In this document: piece after piece, positions 52,188 through 61,289 of the stretch
How positions within the stretch are numbered: the stretch's first letter is position 1
Layout of the letters: each line of letters starts with the position of its first letter
The notes under the pieces: model-generated
The model's database searches: none
What the model was told of the DNA's origin: nothing
The model's input: only the letters and a program-made list of their open reading frames with translations
Program-made: the position numbers and the translations under genes
NCBI GenBank assembly: GCA_014896295.1
Contig: JADBKR010000007.1
Coordinates: forward strand, 1 to 64,000
Length of the DNA: 64,000 bases
From: Limnochordaceae bacterium
GTDB lineage: Bacteria; Bacillota; Limnochordia; Limnochordales; Geochordaceae
Direction of reading: 5' to 3'

Positions 52188-52915
52188 CCTCCCTTTCCGG
52201 TCCCTTCAGCCGGAAGCACGACCTGGAACGTGTACCGATCGGCGCGGTAAGTGGAGACCACGTACTCCACCGGGCTCCCGTCCTGTGCGAACGTCGTGCG
52301 CTCGGTCACGAGCACGGCCGAACCCGGCCGGATGAGCAACAGCGACGCCTCCTCCGGGGTGGCGTCCCGCGCGCTGATCGACTGCTCGGCCCAGGCCAGC
52401 TGCACCCGGTGCTCCCGCAGCAGCGCGTACAGCGAGCGGTCGGTCATGTCGAGATCCGCCAGCCATCCGAACCGCTCCGCCGAAAGGTGGGCCGTCTCGA
52501 TGCACATGGGCTCCCCGCCGGCCAGGCGCAAGCGCTCCAACCGGAGCACCGGCCCTGCCGGCGCCAGGCGCAGCCGCTCGGCCACCATGGCCGGAGCGGG
52601 TACCCGGTGAAATCCCAGCACCCGGGCGCCCGGCTCGAGCCCCCTGGCCCGCATGTCTTCGGTGAAGCTGGTAAGAGATCGCAGGTGTTGGGGGAGGCGG
52701 GCTCCTGCCACAAAGGTCCCCTTGCCCGGCACGCGGTAGAGCACGTTGTCGCGGATCATGCCCTCGAGGGCGGCCCGCACCGTCATGCGGCTGATGGAAA
52801 GCCGCCGGGCCAGCTCGCGCTCGGACGGCACCCGGGCGTGATGGCCGAGGTGGCGGCGCTCGATCTCCTCCTCGACCCAGCGCCGCACCTGCAGGTACAG
52901 GGGTACGGGAGCCAT
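52184..52915 (-). CDS. GntR-family (HutC/UTRA) regulator
   Basis: This 243-residue repressor has a winged helix (residues 1-70: PLYLQVRRWVEEEIERR, PSERELARRLSISRMTVRAA, PGKGTFVAG) and a UTRA ligand-binding domain (LRSLTSFTEDMRARGLEPGA, CIETAHLSAERFG, LLLIRPGSAVLVTERTTFAQ). ATG 52915 gives the canonical length; a longer upstream frame is unlikely. It is the first gene of an operon whose next members overlap by GTGA junctions, so the repressor is translated together with the transporter it presumably controls. UTRA domains bind small effectors such as sugar phosphates. Confidence 0.94.
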   Translation of the reverse strand: MAPVPLYLQVRRWVEEEIERRHLGHHARVPSERELARRLSISRMTVRAALEGMIRDNVLYRVPGKGTFVAGARLPQHLRSLTSFTEDMRARGLEPGARVLGFHRVPAPAMVAERLRLAPAGPVLRLERLRLAGGEPMCIETAHLSAERFGWLADLDMTDRSLYALLREHRVQLAWAEQSISARDATPEEASLLLIRPGSAVLVTERTTFAQDGSPVEYVVSTYRADRYTFQVVLPAEGTGKGG

Positions 52916-53180
52916 GCGGTCGACGCCGGCGCGGCGGGCCGTATGCGTGCGCGGGGGGTCTTTCTTCGATGCCGCCAAGGGCTCCACCCTCCCCCGTTCG
53001 AGAGCGCACCTGACCGCATGCGAAGGGGTACGGTGTGTGCCGGTCCGGTCCGGTTCTTCCCGCCACGCTCTTTTCGACGGCGAGGGACCGGCCCCCTGTC
53101 GCGCGAGCCCGTCCCGAGCCGGGCCAAACGGGAACCGGGTCCCGTCAACGTCCCGTCCCGCCCGCCTACTCTGATCCCGA

Positions 53181-53212
53181 ACCCCGGTCCTTGCTGGCGG
53201 CCGGGGTCTTTT
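53181..53212 (+). terminator. Hairpin in the SOD leader
   Basis: ACCCCGG pairs with CCGGGGT across a 13-base loop and is followed by CTTTTCC at 53208-53214. It sits immediately before the SOD ribosome site (GGGAGGTG). The short T tract makes it a weak terminator; it could be an attenuator or mRNA-stability element. The rest of the 310 bases between the divergent GntR and SOD genes holds no other recognised site. Confidence 0.45.
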
Positions 53213-53229
53213 CCGGGAGGTGTCCACCC

Positions 53230-54042
53230 GTGAGCGAAAAGGACCAGACCGGCCAGTACCTCGTCGCCCGTGAAGCGGGCTCGGTCAAGACCGTGGTCCA
53301 GGAGGTGGCCCCTCCCCCCAAACCGGCCGCACCCATCGCGCCAGCCCCTCCCGGCCCGCTACAGCTCCCTCGGGCTCCCACGCTCTCCGGCGAGGTCCCG
53401 ATCGGCGGGCACCGGCTGCCTCCCCTGCCCTACCCGTACGACGCGCTGGAGCCCCATATCAGCGCCCGGATCATGCAGCTCCATCACGACGTCCACCACC
53501 GGACCTACGTCGAAGAGCTCAACCGGGCCGAGCTCGCTCTCCAGCAGGCCCGCCGCCAGGGCAACTTCCAGCAGATCCGGTGGTGGGAGCAGGCACTCGC
53601 CTTCCACGGCTCGGGCCATTTCCTGCACAGCCTCTTCTGGCTCAACATGGCCCCCTTCGGAGGGGGCGTGCCGGCCGACCCTGCGCTGCGGGCCGCCATC
53701 GATGTCTCCTTCGGGAGCTTCGCGGCCTTCCAGGCCCAGTTCTCTGCCGCGGCCAACCAGGTCGAGGGCAACGGGTGGGCCCTGCTGGTCTGGTCGCCCG
53801 CCGCCGGCCGCCTGGAGATCCTGCAGGCGCAGAACCATCCATGGTGGTCCCAGTGGGGCGTGCTCCCCCTGCTCGTCCTGGACGTGTGGGAACACGCCTA
53901 CTACCTTCAGTACGAAAACCGGCGCGCCCGTTACGTGGAGATGTGGTGGCACGTCGTCAACTGGGCGGACGTGGCGGCGCGCCTCGCCATGGTGCGCAAC
54001 GTCGCCCTGCCTCCCCGAACCGGGTATCCTCCCGTCTCGTGA
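53230..54042 (+). CDS. sod: Fe/Mn superoxide dismutase with N-terminal extension
   Basis: This 270-residue superoxide dismutase converts superoxide to hydrogen peroxide. Metal ligands are seen in MQLHHDVHHRTYVEELN (His), FHGSGHFLHSLFWLNMAP (His) and VLDVWEHAYYLQYEN (Asp and His). The catalytic domain starts at about residue 72 (LPPLPYPYDALEPHISARIM); the preceding 70 residues are Pro/Ala-rich and lack a signal peptide, unlike most SODs of about 200 residues. GTG 53230 follows GGGAGGTG. Similar extended SODs are known from spore-forming Bacilli. Whether iron or manganese is used is not decided by sequence here. Confidence 0.92.
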   Translation: MSEKDQTGQYLVAREAGSVKTVVQEVAPPPKPAAPIAPAPPGPLQLPRAPTLSGEVPIGGHRLPPLPYPYDALEPHISARIMQLHHDVHHRTYVEELNRAELALQQARRQGNFQQIRWWEQALAFHGSGHFLHSLFWLNMAPFGGGVPADPALRAAIDVSFGSFAAFQAQFSAAANQVEGNGWALLVWSPAAGRLEILQAQNHPWWSQWGVLPLLVLDVWEHAYYLQYENRRARYVEMWWHVVNWADVAARLAMVRNVALPPRTGYPPVS

Positions 54043-54197
54043 CGCACCCCGTCCGTTTGAAAGCGTATACAGTCCAACAAAACGGCGCCGGCCGCCCGCC
54101 GCGTGAGCAGGAGCCGGCCTCGTCGGCGGCGTATGCAGCGAGGGAACGAAGGCGGGGTCCGATCGCGGATCCCATCCCATGGTAAGAGGTGACCGGC

Positions 54198-55370
54198 ATG
54201 CCAAGGCGGACGGTGGGAGTATTGACGGGCGGGGGCGACGTCCCCGGTCTCAACCCCTGCATCAAGGCCGTGGTGCTGGGTGCATTGGAAAACGAGTACA
54301 GGGTTTTCGGGATCCGGCGCGGCTGGGCGGGGTTGCTTTATTACGACCTGGACGAGCCGTCCACCCACGACTATTACATCCGGGAGCTCCACCGCACCGA
54401 CGTGCGCACCATCGACCGCACGGGCGGCACGGTGCTGCACACGTCGCGTACCAACCCCCAGAAGGTGGACCCGGCCTCGGCGCCCGATTTCCTCAAGGCC
54501 TCCTCCTGGGGCAAGGCGCTGGACGAAAAGGGCACCAAGGATTACACCGACTACGTGCTCAAGGTGATCGAGCACCTGGGGATCGACGTCCTGGTGGCCA
54601 TCGGCGGCGACGACACCTTGAGCTACGCCGTGCGGCTGCACAAGGAGGGCGTGCCGGTGGTCGGCATCCCGAAGACGATGGACAACGACGTCTTCGGCAC
54701 CGACTACTGCATCGGGTTTTCCACGGCCGTGACCCGCAGCGTGGAGTTCATCACCAACATGCGCACGTCGGTCGGCTCTCACGAGCGCATCGGCGTCGTT
54801 GAACTGTTCGGGCGCAACTCCGGCGAGACGAGCCTGATCAGCGCCTACCTGGCCTACGTGGATCGGGCCATCATTTCAGAAGTGCCATTCAACATCAATA
54901 AACTCTGCGACTTCCTGATGCAGGACAAGCGCAACAACCCTTCCAACTATGCCATCATGACCATCTCGGAGGGCGCCGTCATGGAGGGCGGCGAGGTCAT
55001 CGAGAGCGGCGAGCCCGACGCGTACGGGCACCGCAAGCTGGGCGGCATCGGCCTCATCGTGTCGGAGGAGATCAAGCGGATCACCGGCCAAAACACCATG
55101 TACCAGCAGCTCGCGTACTTGATGCGCTCGGGCGCGCCCGACTCCCTCGACCGCATGGTGGCCATGTCGTACGGCAACCTGGCCGTCCAGCTCATCGTCA
55201 AGGGCGATACGGGCAAGATGGTGGCGTTGCAGGGCGGCAAGTACACGACCGTGCCCATCGACACCATCACGACCGGCAAGAAGCGGGTCGACGTCGAAAA
55301 CCTCTACGACCCCGAAAACTACCGGCCCAGGGTTCGCGACTTCATCGGCATGCCCATGTTCTTGTACTGA
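54198..55370 (+). CDS. pfp: 6-phosphofructokinase, pyrophosphate type
   Basis: This 390-residue protein phosphorylates fructose 6-phosphate. It contains [20 protein letters not shown] near the start, the catalytic [20 protein letters not shown] and [19 protein letters not shown]. The diagnostic residue is Asp in AIGGDDTL, where ATP-dependent enzymes have GGDGS, and Lys in PKTMDND; both mark pyrophosphate-dependent enzymes. ATG 54198 follows AGAGGTGA. A PPi-linked enzyme would make glycolysis reversible and save ATP. It is a single gene, convergent with the PhoX-like gene across a strong hairpin. PPi use is inferred from these residues. Confidence 0.92.
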   Translation: MPRRTVGVLTGGGDVPGLNPCIKAVVLGALENEYRVFGIRRGWAGLLYYDLDEPSTHDYYIRELHRTDVRTIDRTGGTVLHTSRTNPQKVDPASAPDFLKASSWGKALDEKGTKDYTDYVLKVIEHLGIDVLVAIGGDDTLSYAVRLHKEGVPVVGIPKTMDNDVFGTDYCIGFSTAVTRSVEFITNMRTSVGSHERIGVVELFGRNSGETSLISAYLAYVDRAIISEVPFNINKLCDFLMQDKRNNPSNYAIMTISEGAVMEGGEVIESGEPDAYGHRKLGGIGLIVSEEIKRITGQNTMYQQLAYLMRSGAPDSLDRMVAMSYGNLAVQLIVKGDTGKMVALQGGKYTTVPIDTITTGKKRVDVENLYDPENYRPRVRDFIGMPMFLY

Positions 55371-55382
55371 GCCTGGCAGGCC

Positions 55383-55406
55383 GGCCGGGCGGGTCGCCGC
55401 CCGGCC
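55383..55406. terminator. Perfect GC hairpin between convergent genes
   Basis: GGCCGGGCGG, loop GTCG, then CCGCCCGGCC: a perfect 10-bp stem with a four-base loop, lying 13 bases after the PFK stop and 17 bases from the stop of the convergent PhoX-like gene. There is no T tract, so it may act as a Rho-independent-like barrier or 3' mRNA protector for both transcripts. Confidence 0.5.
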
Positions 55407-55422
55407 GCTGCCCTGGCATCGA

Positions 55423-56637
55423 CTAGAGCCCCCGGATCGCCACCACCGAGGCCTTCCACGGCGCGTCGGGGTGCTGGACGCTGAAGAAGAGCGTCTTGCC
55501 GTCCGGCGTGAACGACGGCCCGGTCCCCTCGGAGCCGTTGGGCAGCTGGGCGAAACGCCGCAGGCTGCCGTCCTTGGTCGAGGCCACCCAGACGGCGTTG
55601 TTGCCATAGCGGGCGTTGATGAAGTCGTCGTACTTGTCCTCGAAGATCCAGAGGTTGCCCTGCGGGTCGAACTGCAGGTTGTCCGGGTTGAACATGCCCG
55701 TCTCGGGCCCGCCCTGGATGAACGTCTCCATTTGCAGCGTCTGCGGGTCGATGCGCACGACCTTGCCGTAGTTGTCCGGTGCCGGCTTGCGGTCGTCGCC
55801 GGTGATGGCGAGATACAGTTTGCCGTCGGCCGGGTTGTACTCGATGTCCTCGGGCCGGTCGAATCCGGTGGCTCCGTGCCGGAGCGCCCAGGTCCGCACG
55901 TCGTTGAGCACCGCCCGGTCCTTGGGCACCTCTATCCAGCGGCGGTTGGCCGCGTCCAGCACGTACAGCGTGCCGCTCGACAGATCCCCGGGCTTGTCCG
56001 CCACGAACTTGGCCAGGATCCCGTTGCGATAGTCGTCGGTCAGGTAGACCGTGGTCCGATCCGCCATGACCAGCGCCGTCTCGTGGGAGAAGCGGCCCAT
56101 CGCGTAATGCTTGGTGACCCGAAGCGTCGCCGGGTCCACTTCCACCACCCAGCCGTAGCGGTTGACGTCCTTGACCATGCCGGCGGGGATCTCGTCGGCC
56201 GTGCGGGGTTCGTACTCCTCCGCCGAGAGGATCGTACCCCACGGCGTCAACGATCCCGCGCAGTTGTTCCAGGTGCCGCCCACCGAAGCGAAGTCGACGC
56301 CGACCGCCTCCAGTACTTTCCACCGTTCACCCTCGCGAGCCACGGTGAGCCGCGTGCCACCGCCGGGCCGCAGTTCGTGATTGACGTAGAGCCAGCCGAG
56401 ATCGGAGCCGTCCAGCGGGAGGTAGACCGTCAGATCGTTGTTGCGCAGGAACGTGCCGTTGCGGATTTGCTCGCCTTCGGAGATCAGGATCTGGTACTCG
56501 AAGCCCTTGGGAAGCACCAGCTGCGGACCCGCGGCAGGCTGCACCGGAGTGAAGCTGAGGGCCATCGCCGGGGCTGCAGCCGCTGCCATCCACGCCGCCA
56601 CGCCTGCTCCCGCCACGTGACGCCATAATCGTCGCAT
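55423..56637 (-). CDS. PhoX-like secreted phosphatase-family protein
   Basis: This 404-residue protein has a signal peptide (residues 1-26) and a beta-propeller-like PhoX/DUF839 domain: LPKGFEYQILISEGEQIRNG, GSDLGWLYVNHELRPGGGTR, GGTWNNCAGSLTPWGTILSA with EEYEP, VMADRTTVYLTDDYRNGILA, RPEDIEYNPADGKLYLAITG and DKYDDFINARYG. Acidic residues matching the calcium/iron ligands of PhoX alkaline phosphatase (EE in SAEEYEP, the H-E of NHE) are present. The Arg pair in the signal (MRRLWRH) is compatible with Sec more than Tat. It probably hydrolyses phosphate esters outside the cell, but some family members have no proven activity. Confidence 0.87.
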   Translation of the reverse strand: MRRLWRHVAGAGVAAWMAAAAAPAMALSFTPVQPAAGPQLVLPKGFEYQILISEGEQIRNGTFLRNNDLTVYLPLDGSDLGWLYVNHELRPGGGTRLTVAREGERWKVLEAVGVDFASVGGTWNNCAGSLTPWGTILSAEEYEPRTADEIPAGMVKDVNRYGWVVEVDPATLRVTKHYAMGRFSHETALVMADRTTVYLTDDYRNGILAKFVADKPGDLSSGTLYVLDAANRRWIEVPKDRAVLNDVRTWALRHGATGFDRPEDIEYNPADGKLYLAITGDDRKPAPDNYGKVVRIDPQTLQMETFIQGGPETGMFNPDNLQFDPQGNLWIFEDKYDDFINARYGNNAVWVASTKDGSLRRFAQLPNGSEGTGPSFTPDGKTLFFSVQHPDAPWKASVVAIRGL

Positions 56638-56751
56638 CCTGCGACCAAACCCCCTCGTGCGTGAGTGTGCCGTCCGGAAGGACGAGCCCAGCGTGCCAAA
56701 GCGGTGTATCGGAATAGTGATCGTTACGTGACAAGGGGATTGAGGCGGAGG

Positions 56752-57453
56752 TCACCCTTCGAAGGGCGGGGGCAGCGGCTCGGGGCTCTCGGGGGCGACG
56801 ATCAGGCGCACCAACAGCGGCTCCGCCGCCCGCCAGGCACGAGCGCGGTGGCTGACCTGGTTTTTCTCTTCCCGGCTCAGTTCGGCGAACGTCTTGCCGA
56901 GGCCGGGTACGACGAAGAGCGGGTCGTAGCCGAATCCCCGGTCTCCGCGGGGCGCGAGTGCAATCTGCCCCTCCAGCGCCGCCTCTCGCACCCAGACCCG
57001 CCCGGGCGTCGATGGACCGGCGGGCGGCTCGGCCACGGCGACGGCGCACCGAAACCGGGCCGTGCGGCGCGACACGGGCACACCCCGGAGCCGCTCGAGC
57101 AGGAGCCGGATGCGGTCGGCGTCCGTGGCGTCAGGTCCCGCCCAGCGGGCGGCCCGCGGCCCGGGCGCGCCTCCCAGCGCGTCCACTTCGAGGCCCGTGT
57201 CGTCGGCGACGGCCACGAGCCCGAAGGCGGCCGCCGCCGCACGGGCCTTGGCGGCCGCGTTGACCTTGAGGTCGAGGCTCTCCTCCGGCACCTCGGGCAT
57301 GGGCCGGCCGTGGGACGCCAGCTCTCCGGGCAGGACGATCTCCACGAGGCGGTCGAGCATCCCGCTTTCGGCCAGCGCCCGGTACTCCTCCAGCTTGCCC
57401 CGGTTGGTGGAGGCCAGCACCAGGCGAGGCCTCCGAGGGGCCGCGGCGGTCAT
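56752..57453 (-). CDS. rdgB: dITP/XTP pyrophosphatase
   Basis: This 233-residue member of the HAM1/RdgB family removes non-canonical purine triphosphates such as dITP and XTP. It contains [60 protein letters not shown] and [20 protein letters not shown], ending with [11 protein letters not shown] 57453 overlaps the RNase PH TGA (ATGA). It is the last gene of the conserved amidase-gerM-murI-murD-rph-rdgB run. It is slightly longer than usual because of Pro/Arg-rich insertions. Confidence 0.95.
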   Translation of the reverse strand: MTAAAPRRPRLVLASTNRGKLEEYRALAESGMLDRLVEIVLPGELASHGRPMPEVPEESLDLKVNAAAKARAAAAAFGLVAVADDTGLEVDALGGAPGPRAARWAGPDATDADRIRLLLERLRGVPVSRRTARFRCAVAVAEPPAGPSTPGRVWVREAALEGQIALAPRGDRGFGYDPLFVVPGLGKTFAELSREEKNQVSHRARAWRAAEPLLVRLIVAPESPEPLPPPFEG

Positions 57454-58310
57454 TCGTCGGTCGGGGGGCGAGCAGGCAGCCCCATCTCCCGGCGCTTGTC
57501 GATCGCGGCGACCAGCTCAGGGGAGAGGGTGTCGCGCTGGAGCTGGACGAGCCGCCGGATGCCGCCCGCGGCGAGCTCGAGCAGGCGCCCCGCCCCGGCT
57601 ACGTCGAAGGGCGAGTGTTCGGCGGTGCCCTGGACCTCCACCAGCTGGCCCCGGCCGGTCATGACCACGTTCATGTCGACGTCGGCGACCGAATCCTCGG
57701 CGTACTCCAGGTCGAGCCTGGCCTCTCCACCGACGATGCCGACGCTCACCGCGGCCAGGAAGTCGGCCAGCGGGATGGCCGCCCACCCCTCTCGGGCGGC
57801 AAGCCACCACAAGGCGTCGGCCAGGGCCACGAAGCCGCCGGTGATGGCGGCCGTGCGCGTGCCGCCGTCCGCCTGCAGCACGTCGCAGTCGACCCAGACG
57901 GTGCGCTCTCCGAGGGCGGACAGGTCCACGACGGCCCGCAGGCTGCGCCCGATGAGGCGCTGGATCTCGACAGACCGGCCGGCCTGGCGGCCGCGGCTGA
58001 TGTCGCGGGGGGTGCGTTCTCGGGTGGAGCGGGGGAGCATGGCGTACTCCGCCGTCACCCATCCGCTGCCCGTGCCCCGCAAGAAGAGGGGGACCTTCTC
58101 CTCGACGCTGGCCGTGCACAGCACCCGCGTGTCGCCGACGGAGATGAGCGCCGAACCCTCCGCCCATTTCATGACCTGGCGCTCGATGCGCACCGGCCGC
58201 ATGGCGTCCGGGGCGCGCCCTACCCGTTCGGGCGCGGCCGGGCGGGCGGCCGGTCCGGCAAGGGTGCCGGCGTCGTGGGAAGAAGGGCCGGGCGTACTGC
58301 TCGGGCGCAT
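57450..58310 (-). CDS. rph: Ribonuclease PH
   Basis: This 286-residue protein trims the 3' ends of tRNA precursors by phosphorolysis. It shows [80 protein letters not shown] and [18 protein letters not shown]. The canonical start corresponds to about residue 31 ([15 protein letters not shown]); ATG 58310 shares a base with the murD stop (TGATG), so the 30-residue Ser/Pro/Ala-rich extension is probably translated. In Bacillus the same gerM-rph-rdgB order occurs. Confidence 0.95.
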   Translation of the reverse strand: MRPSSTPGPSSHDAGTLAGPAARPAAPERVGRAPDAMRPVRIERQVMKWAEGSALISVGDTRVLCTASVEEKVPLFLRGTGSGWVTAEYAMLPRSTRERTPRDISRGRQAGRSVEIQRLIGRSLRAVVDLSALGERTVWVDCDVLQADGGTRTAAITGGFVALADALWWLAAREGWAAIPLADFLAAVSVGIVGGEARLDLEYAEDSVADVDMNVVMTGRGQLVEVQGTAEHSPFDVAGAGRLLELAAGGIRRLVQLQRDTLSPELVAAIDKRREMGLPARPPTDE

Positions 58311-59747
58311 CAGGTGTTGCTCGCCTCCTGCTCGTCGCGGGCCATGGCGCGCACGAGCTCCCGGAAGCGCGCGCCGCGCTCCTCGAAGTCCCGGAACATG
58401 TCGTAGCTGGCGCAGGCCGGCGAGAGCAAGACCACGTCGCCCGGGAGCGCCGCCTCGCGGGCGGCGTGGACCGCCTCCGGGAAGCTCTTCACCCGCTGGT
58501 AGCTCGGCCGAACCTGCAGCTCCTCTCCCGCCCGGAGCAAGGCGCGCTCGATGACCGGAGCGGTGTCGCCCAGCAGCACGATGTGCCGGCACCGCCGCAG
58601 GGCGACCCGTGCGAAGTCGTCGAACGGCAGGTGCTTGTCGTAGCCGCCGGCGATGAGCACGATGGGCTGCTCGAACGCCGTCAGCCCGGCCACCGCCCGG
58701 GCCGGGGTGGTGGCGATGGAGTCGTTGACGTACAGCACCCCGTCGAGGCGTGCGACCTCCTCGAGCCGGTGCGGCACCCCCGTGAAGCTCCGCACGACCT
58801 CCCGGATCGCCTCGGGCGCCACCCCCATCCGAAGCGCCACGAGGCAGGCGGCCAGGACGTTTTGCACGTTGTGCTCGCCCCGTAGCCGCAGGTCGCTTCG
58901 CCGGCAGCACTCCACCGTCTCGCCCGAGGCGCCGTCGAGCCGGGCGAGCAGCCGCTCGCCTTCCACCCAGGCGCCGGGCAGCCGCCGCTCGGAGCCGAAC
59001 CACAGCACCTGGGCCGGGGTCTGAACCGCCAGGCCCGAGACGACCGGATCGGCTGCGTTGAGCACGGCGAAGTCTCTCGGGGCTTGGAAGGCCACGATCC
59101 GGCTCTTTGCCGCGATGTACGCCTCCATCGTGAGGTGCACGTCCAGGTGGTTGGGGGTGATGTTGGTGACGACCGCGCCGTGGGGGCTGACCTCCGTGGT
59201 CTCGAGCTGGAAGCTGGAGAGCTCGAGGACGACCAGCGCGTCGCGGCTCGATGCGCTCCAGGCGATCGATCAGCGGCTCGCCGATGTTGCCGCCCACGAA
59301 GACGGGGCGACCCGTCGCCTGCAGCATGCGGCCGGTGAGCGTCGTCGTGGTGGTCTTGCCGCTCGAGCCCGTGATGCCGATCACCGGCGCCCGGCAAAGG
59401 CGCATGAAGAGGTCGGTCTGCCCCGTGATGCGCACGCCGGACGCCCGGGCCGCCTGGATGGCCGGCAGGTGCTTGGGGATCCCCGGGGTCAGGAAGGCGA
59501 CCGCTGCCTCTTGCAGGGCGTCCAGATAGTGCGGCCCCAGCGCGAGCTCCACGCCGAGCCGCTGCAGCTCCTCGCCCCGCCTGCCGAGCTGGGCGAGGTC
59601 CTTGCGGTCCGCAGCCACCACCCTGGCACCCCTCGCCACCAGGTAGCGCACCAGGGGCAGGTTTTCCACGCCGAGGCCCACCACGGCCACGCGCACACCC
59701 TGCCAGGTCGCCGGGTATGTCGCCTGCACTTCCACCGGTACCGCCAT
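58310..59747 (-). pseudogene. murD: UDP-MurNAc-Ala glutamate ligase, apparent frameshift
   Basis: MurD adds D-glutamate to UDP-MurNAc-L-Ala in peptidoglycan synthesis. ATG 59747 begins [31 protein letters not shown], the ATP loop [20 protein letters not shown] and [19 protein letters not shown] follow. Near 59240 the frame changes; the next frame reads [60 protein letters not shown] and [17 protein letters not shown]. Length is 3n+1, so one extra base (a C in CGACGCGC) explains it. The gene is normally essential and otherwise perfect, so an assembly or sequencing error is more likely than real inactivation. Confidence 0.92.
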
Positions 59748-59758
59748 GACCGCCCGTG

Positions 59759-60673
59759 TTACCACCTTACCACCTGGACGCCGCCCCATTCACGGCCGCA
59801 CGCCTCGTGACCCGCGCCGACCAGGCGCTGGAAGAGCTCGGCGAAACGCTCGGGAGACCCGCTCGTGAAAAACCGGTCGACCCCGCACGGGCCGCTCGAG
59901 CCTTTGGTACACGGTTCGTCCTCGTGCGCCGAAAGCCTGCGGCCGCGGTCCTCGGGACGCCGGGTCACGAAAGCCGCCGCCACCCGGGCCGCCTCCTCGG
60001 CCACGGCGAGCCCCGGGTCGAGCAGGGCGGGGGTCTCACCGGAGCGCCCCAGCCGGCCCATCACCCGCCGGATGACCGGCTCGAGGAACGGGTAATGGGT
60101 GCATCCCAGCACCAGCCCGTCCACACCGGGAGGCTCGAGCAGGGGCGCCACGTGGCGCGCCACCGCCTCGTCCACCCCCGGGCCGTCCAAGCGCCCCGCC
60201 TCCACCAGCGGTACCCACTCCGGGCAGGCCTCCTGCACCACGTCCACGGCCGGGGCCTGCCCGGCGATCGCCCGGGGATACGCGCCGCTCGCCACCGTGG
60301 TGGCGGTCGCCAGCACCGCGACGCTCCCGCCCCGGGGCCAGCGCTCGGCGACGGCCCGGGCGGCCGGCTCCAGCATGCCGACGACCGGCCCGCCGAAAGC
60401 CCGCGCGACCTCGGGAAGCGCCACCGACGAAGAGGTGTTACAGGCCACGACGAGCACCTGGGCGCCCTCTCCCCGCAGGAACGTGGCGATTTGCACCCCG
60501 AACGCCACGATCTCCTCCGGGGGCCGCCCGCCGTAAGGTGCCCGCCCCGAGTCGGCCACGTACAGCACCGTCTCCCGGGGCAGCAGGCGCCACAGGTGCC
60601 GCAGCACGCTGAGGCCCCCCACCCCGGAGTCGTACATCCCGATCAAAGTCGCCGCGCCTACCCTTACCGGCAA
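59759..60673 (-). CDS. murI: Glutamate racemase
   Basis: This enzyme interconverts L- and D-glutamate, supplying the D-Glu used by MurD, whose gene starts 11 bases downstream. It has [20 protein letters not shown] (catalytic Asp region), [29 protein letters not shown] (first catalytic Cys) and [18 protein letters not shown] (second Cys). The listed start is TTG 60673; TTG at 60643 or ATG at 60634, giving the usual short N-terminus, are possible. The C-terminal 50 residues (from RRPEDRGR) are an unusual extension. Confidence 0.93.
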   Translation of the reverse strand: MPVRVGAATLIGMYDSGVGGLSVLRHLWRLLPRETVLYVADSGRAPYGGRPPEEIVAFGVQIATFLRGEGAQVLVVACNTSSSVALPEVARAFGGPVVGMLEPAARAVAERWPRGGSVAVLATATTVASGAYPRAIAGQAPAVDVVQEACPEWVPLVEAGRLDGPGVDEAVARHVAPLLEPPGVDGLVLGCTHYPFLEPVIRRVMGRLGRSGETPALLDPGLAVAEEAARVAAAFVTRRPEDRGRRLSAHEDEPCTKGSSGPCGVDRFFTSGSPERFAELFQRLVGAGHEACGREWGGVQVVRW

Positions 60674-60682
60674 TTACCCAAC

Positions 60683-61289
60683 CTATGAATCCGGCAGCAC
60701 ACGGGTGACTCGCCCGAGGGCGGCACCCCTGGTGTCGGGCGGGCGCACCAGCGACAGGTCCGGGGTCAGGGGCTGCGACAGGTCGACGTGGCCGGCCAGC
60801 GTCTCGACCGGCTTACCCTCCACCAGGATCCGCACCTGCCTGACCCCGGGAAAGTCGGCCAGCGTATGGACGATACCGTACACGGTCATGAGCTCGCCGC
60901 TCGAGCCGCCCCAGTGGCGCTCTACGATTTCCCGGGAAAAGTCTGCCACCGCCAGCCCGTTGTCTACGCGCACCAGCAGGGGCCGGGCTCCGGGAGGGAT
61001 GACCGGCGCCAGGCCACCCGAACGAGGTCCACCGGCAAGCAGGCGGAGCCGGTCCACGGGCCTGTCTCTGCCATGCCGGGACGTAGCGTACCTCCGGCAC
61101 GAGCCGCAGAGCTTGCTCGTCCGCGAAATACAGCACCACCCGGTGCGCGAGGCCGGTGCTGACCAGCGCCTGGGGCCACCACCTGGCGGCGGCCCACCAC
61201 GCCCCGGCCACGACGATCACCCCCGCCAGAGCGGCGGCAGCCCATCGCCCAAGGCGCACGGCGACGCCACCTCTTCTCGATCTTCCCAT
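60683..61289 (-). pseudogene. gerM: GerMN-domain lipoprotein-like protein, apparent frameshift
   Basis: A single-pass protein with a GerMN domain, as in sporulation protein GerM. ATG 61289 shares its A with the amidase stop (TGATG). It encodes a membrane anchor (AAAALAGVIVVAGAWWAAAR), then VLYFADEQALRLVPEVRYVP; near 61070 the frame changes, and the second half reads LLVRVDNGLAVADFSREIVE, YGIVHTLADFPGVRQVRILV, EGKPVETLAGHVDLSQPL. Length is 3n+1; removing one C from the CCC run restores the frame. In Bacillus GerM helps join the forespore and mother-cell channel. It supports a spore-forming ancestry. Confidence 0.87.
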
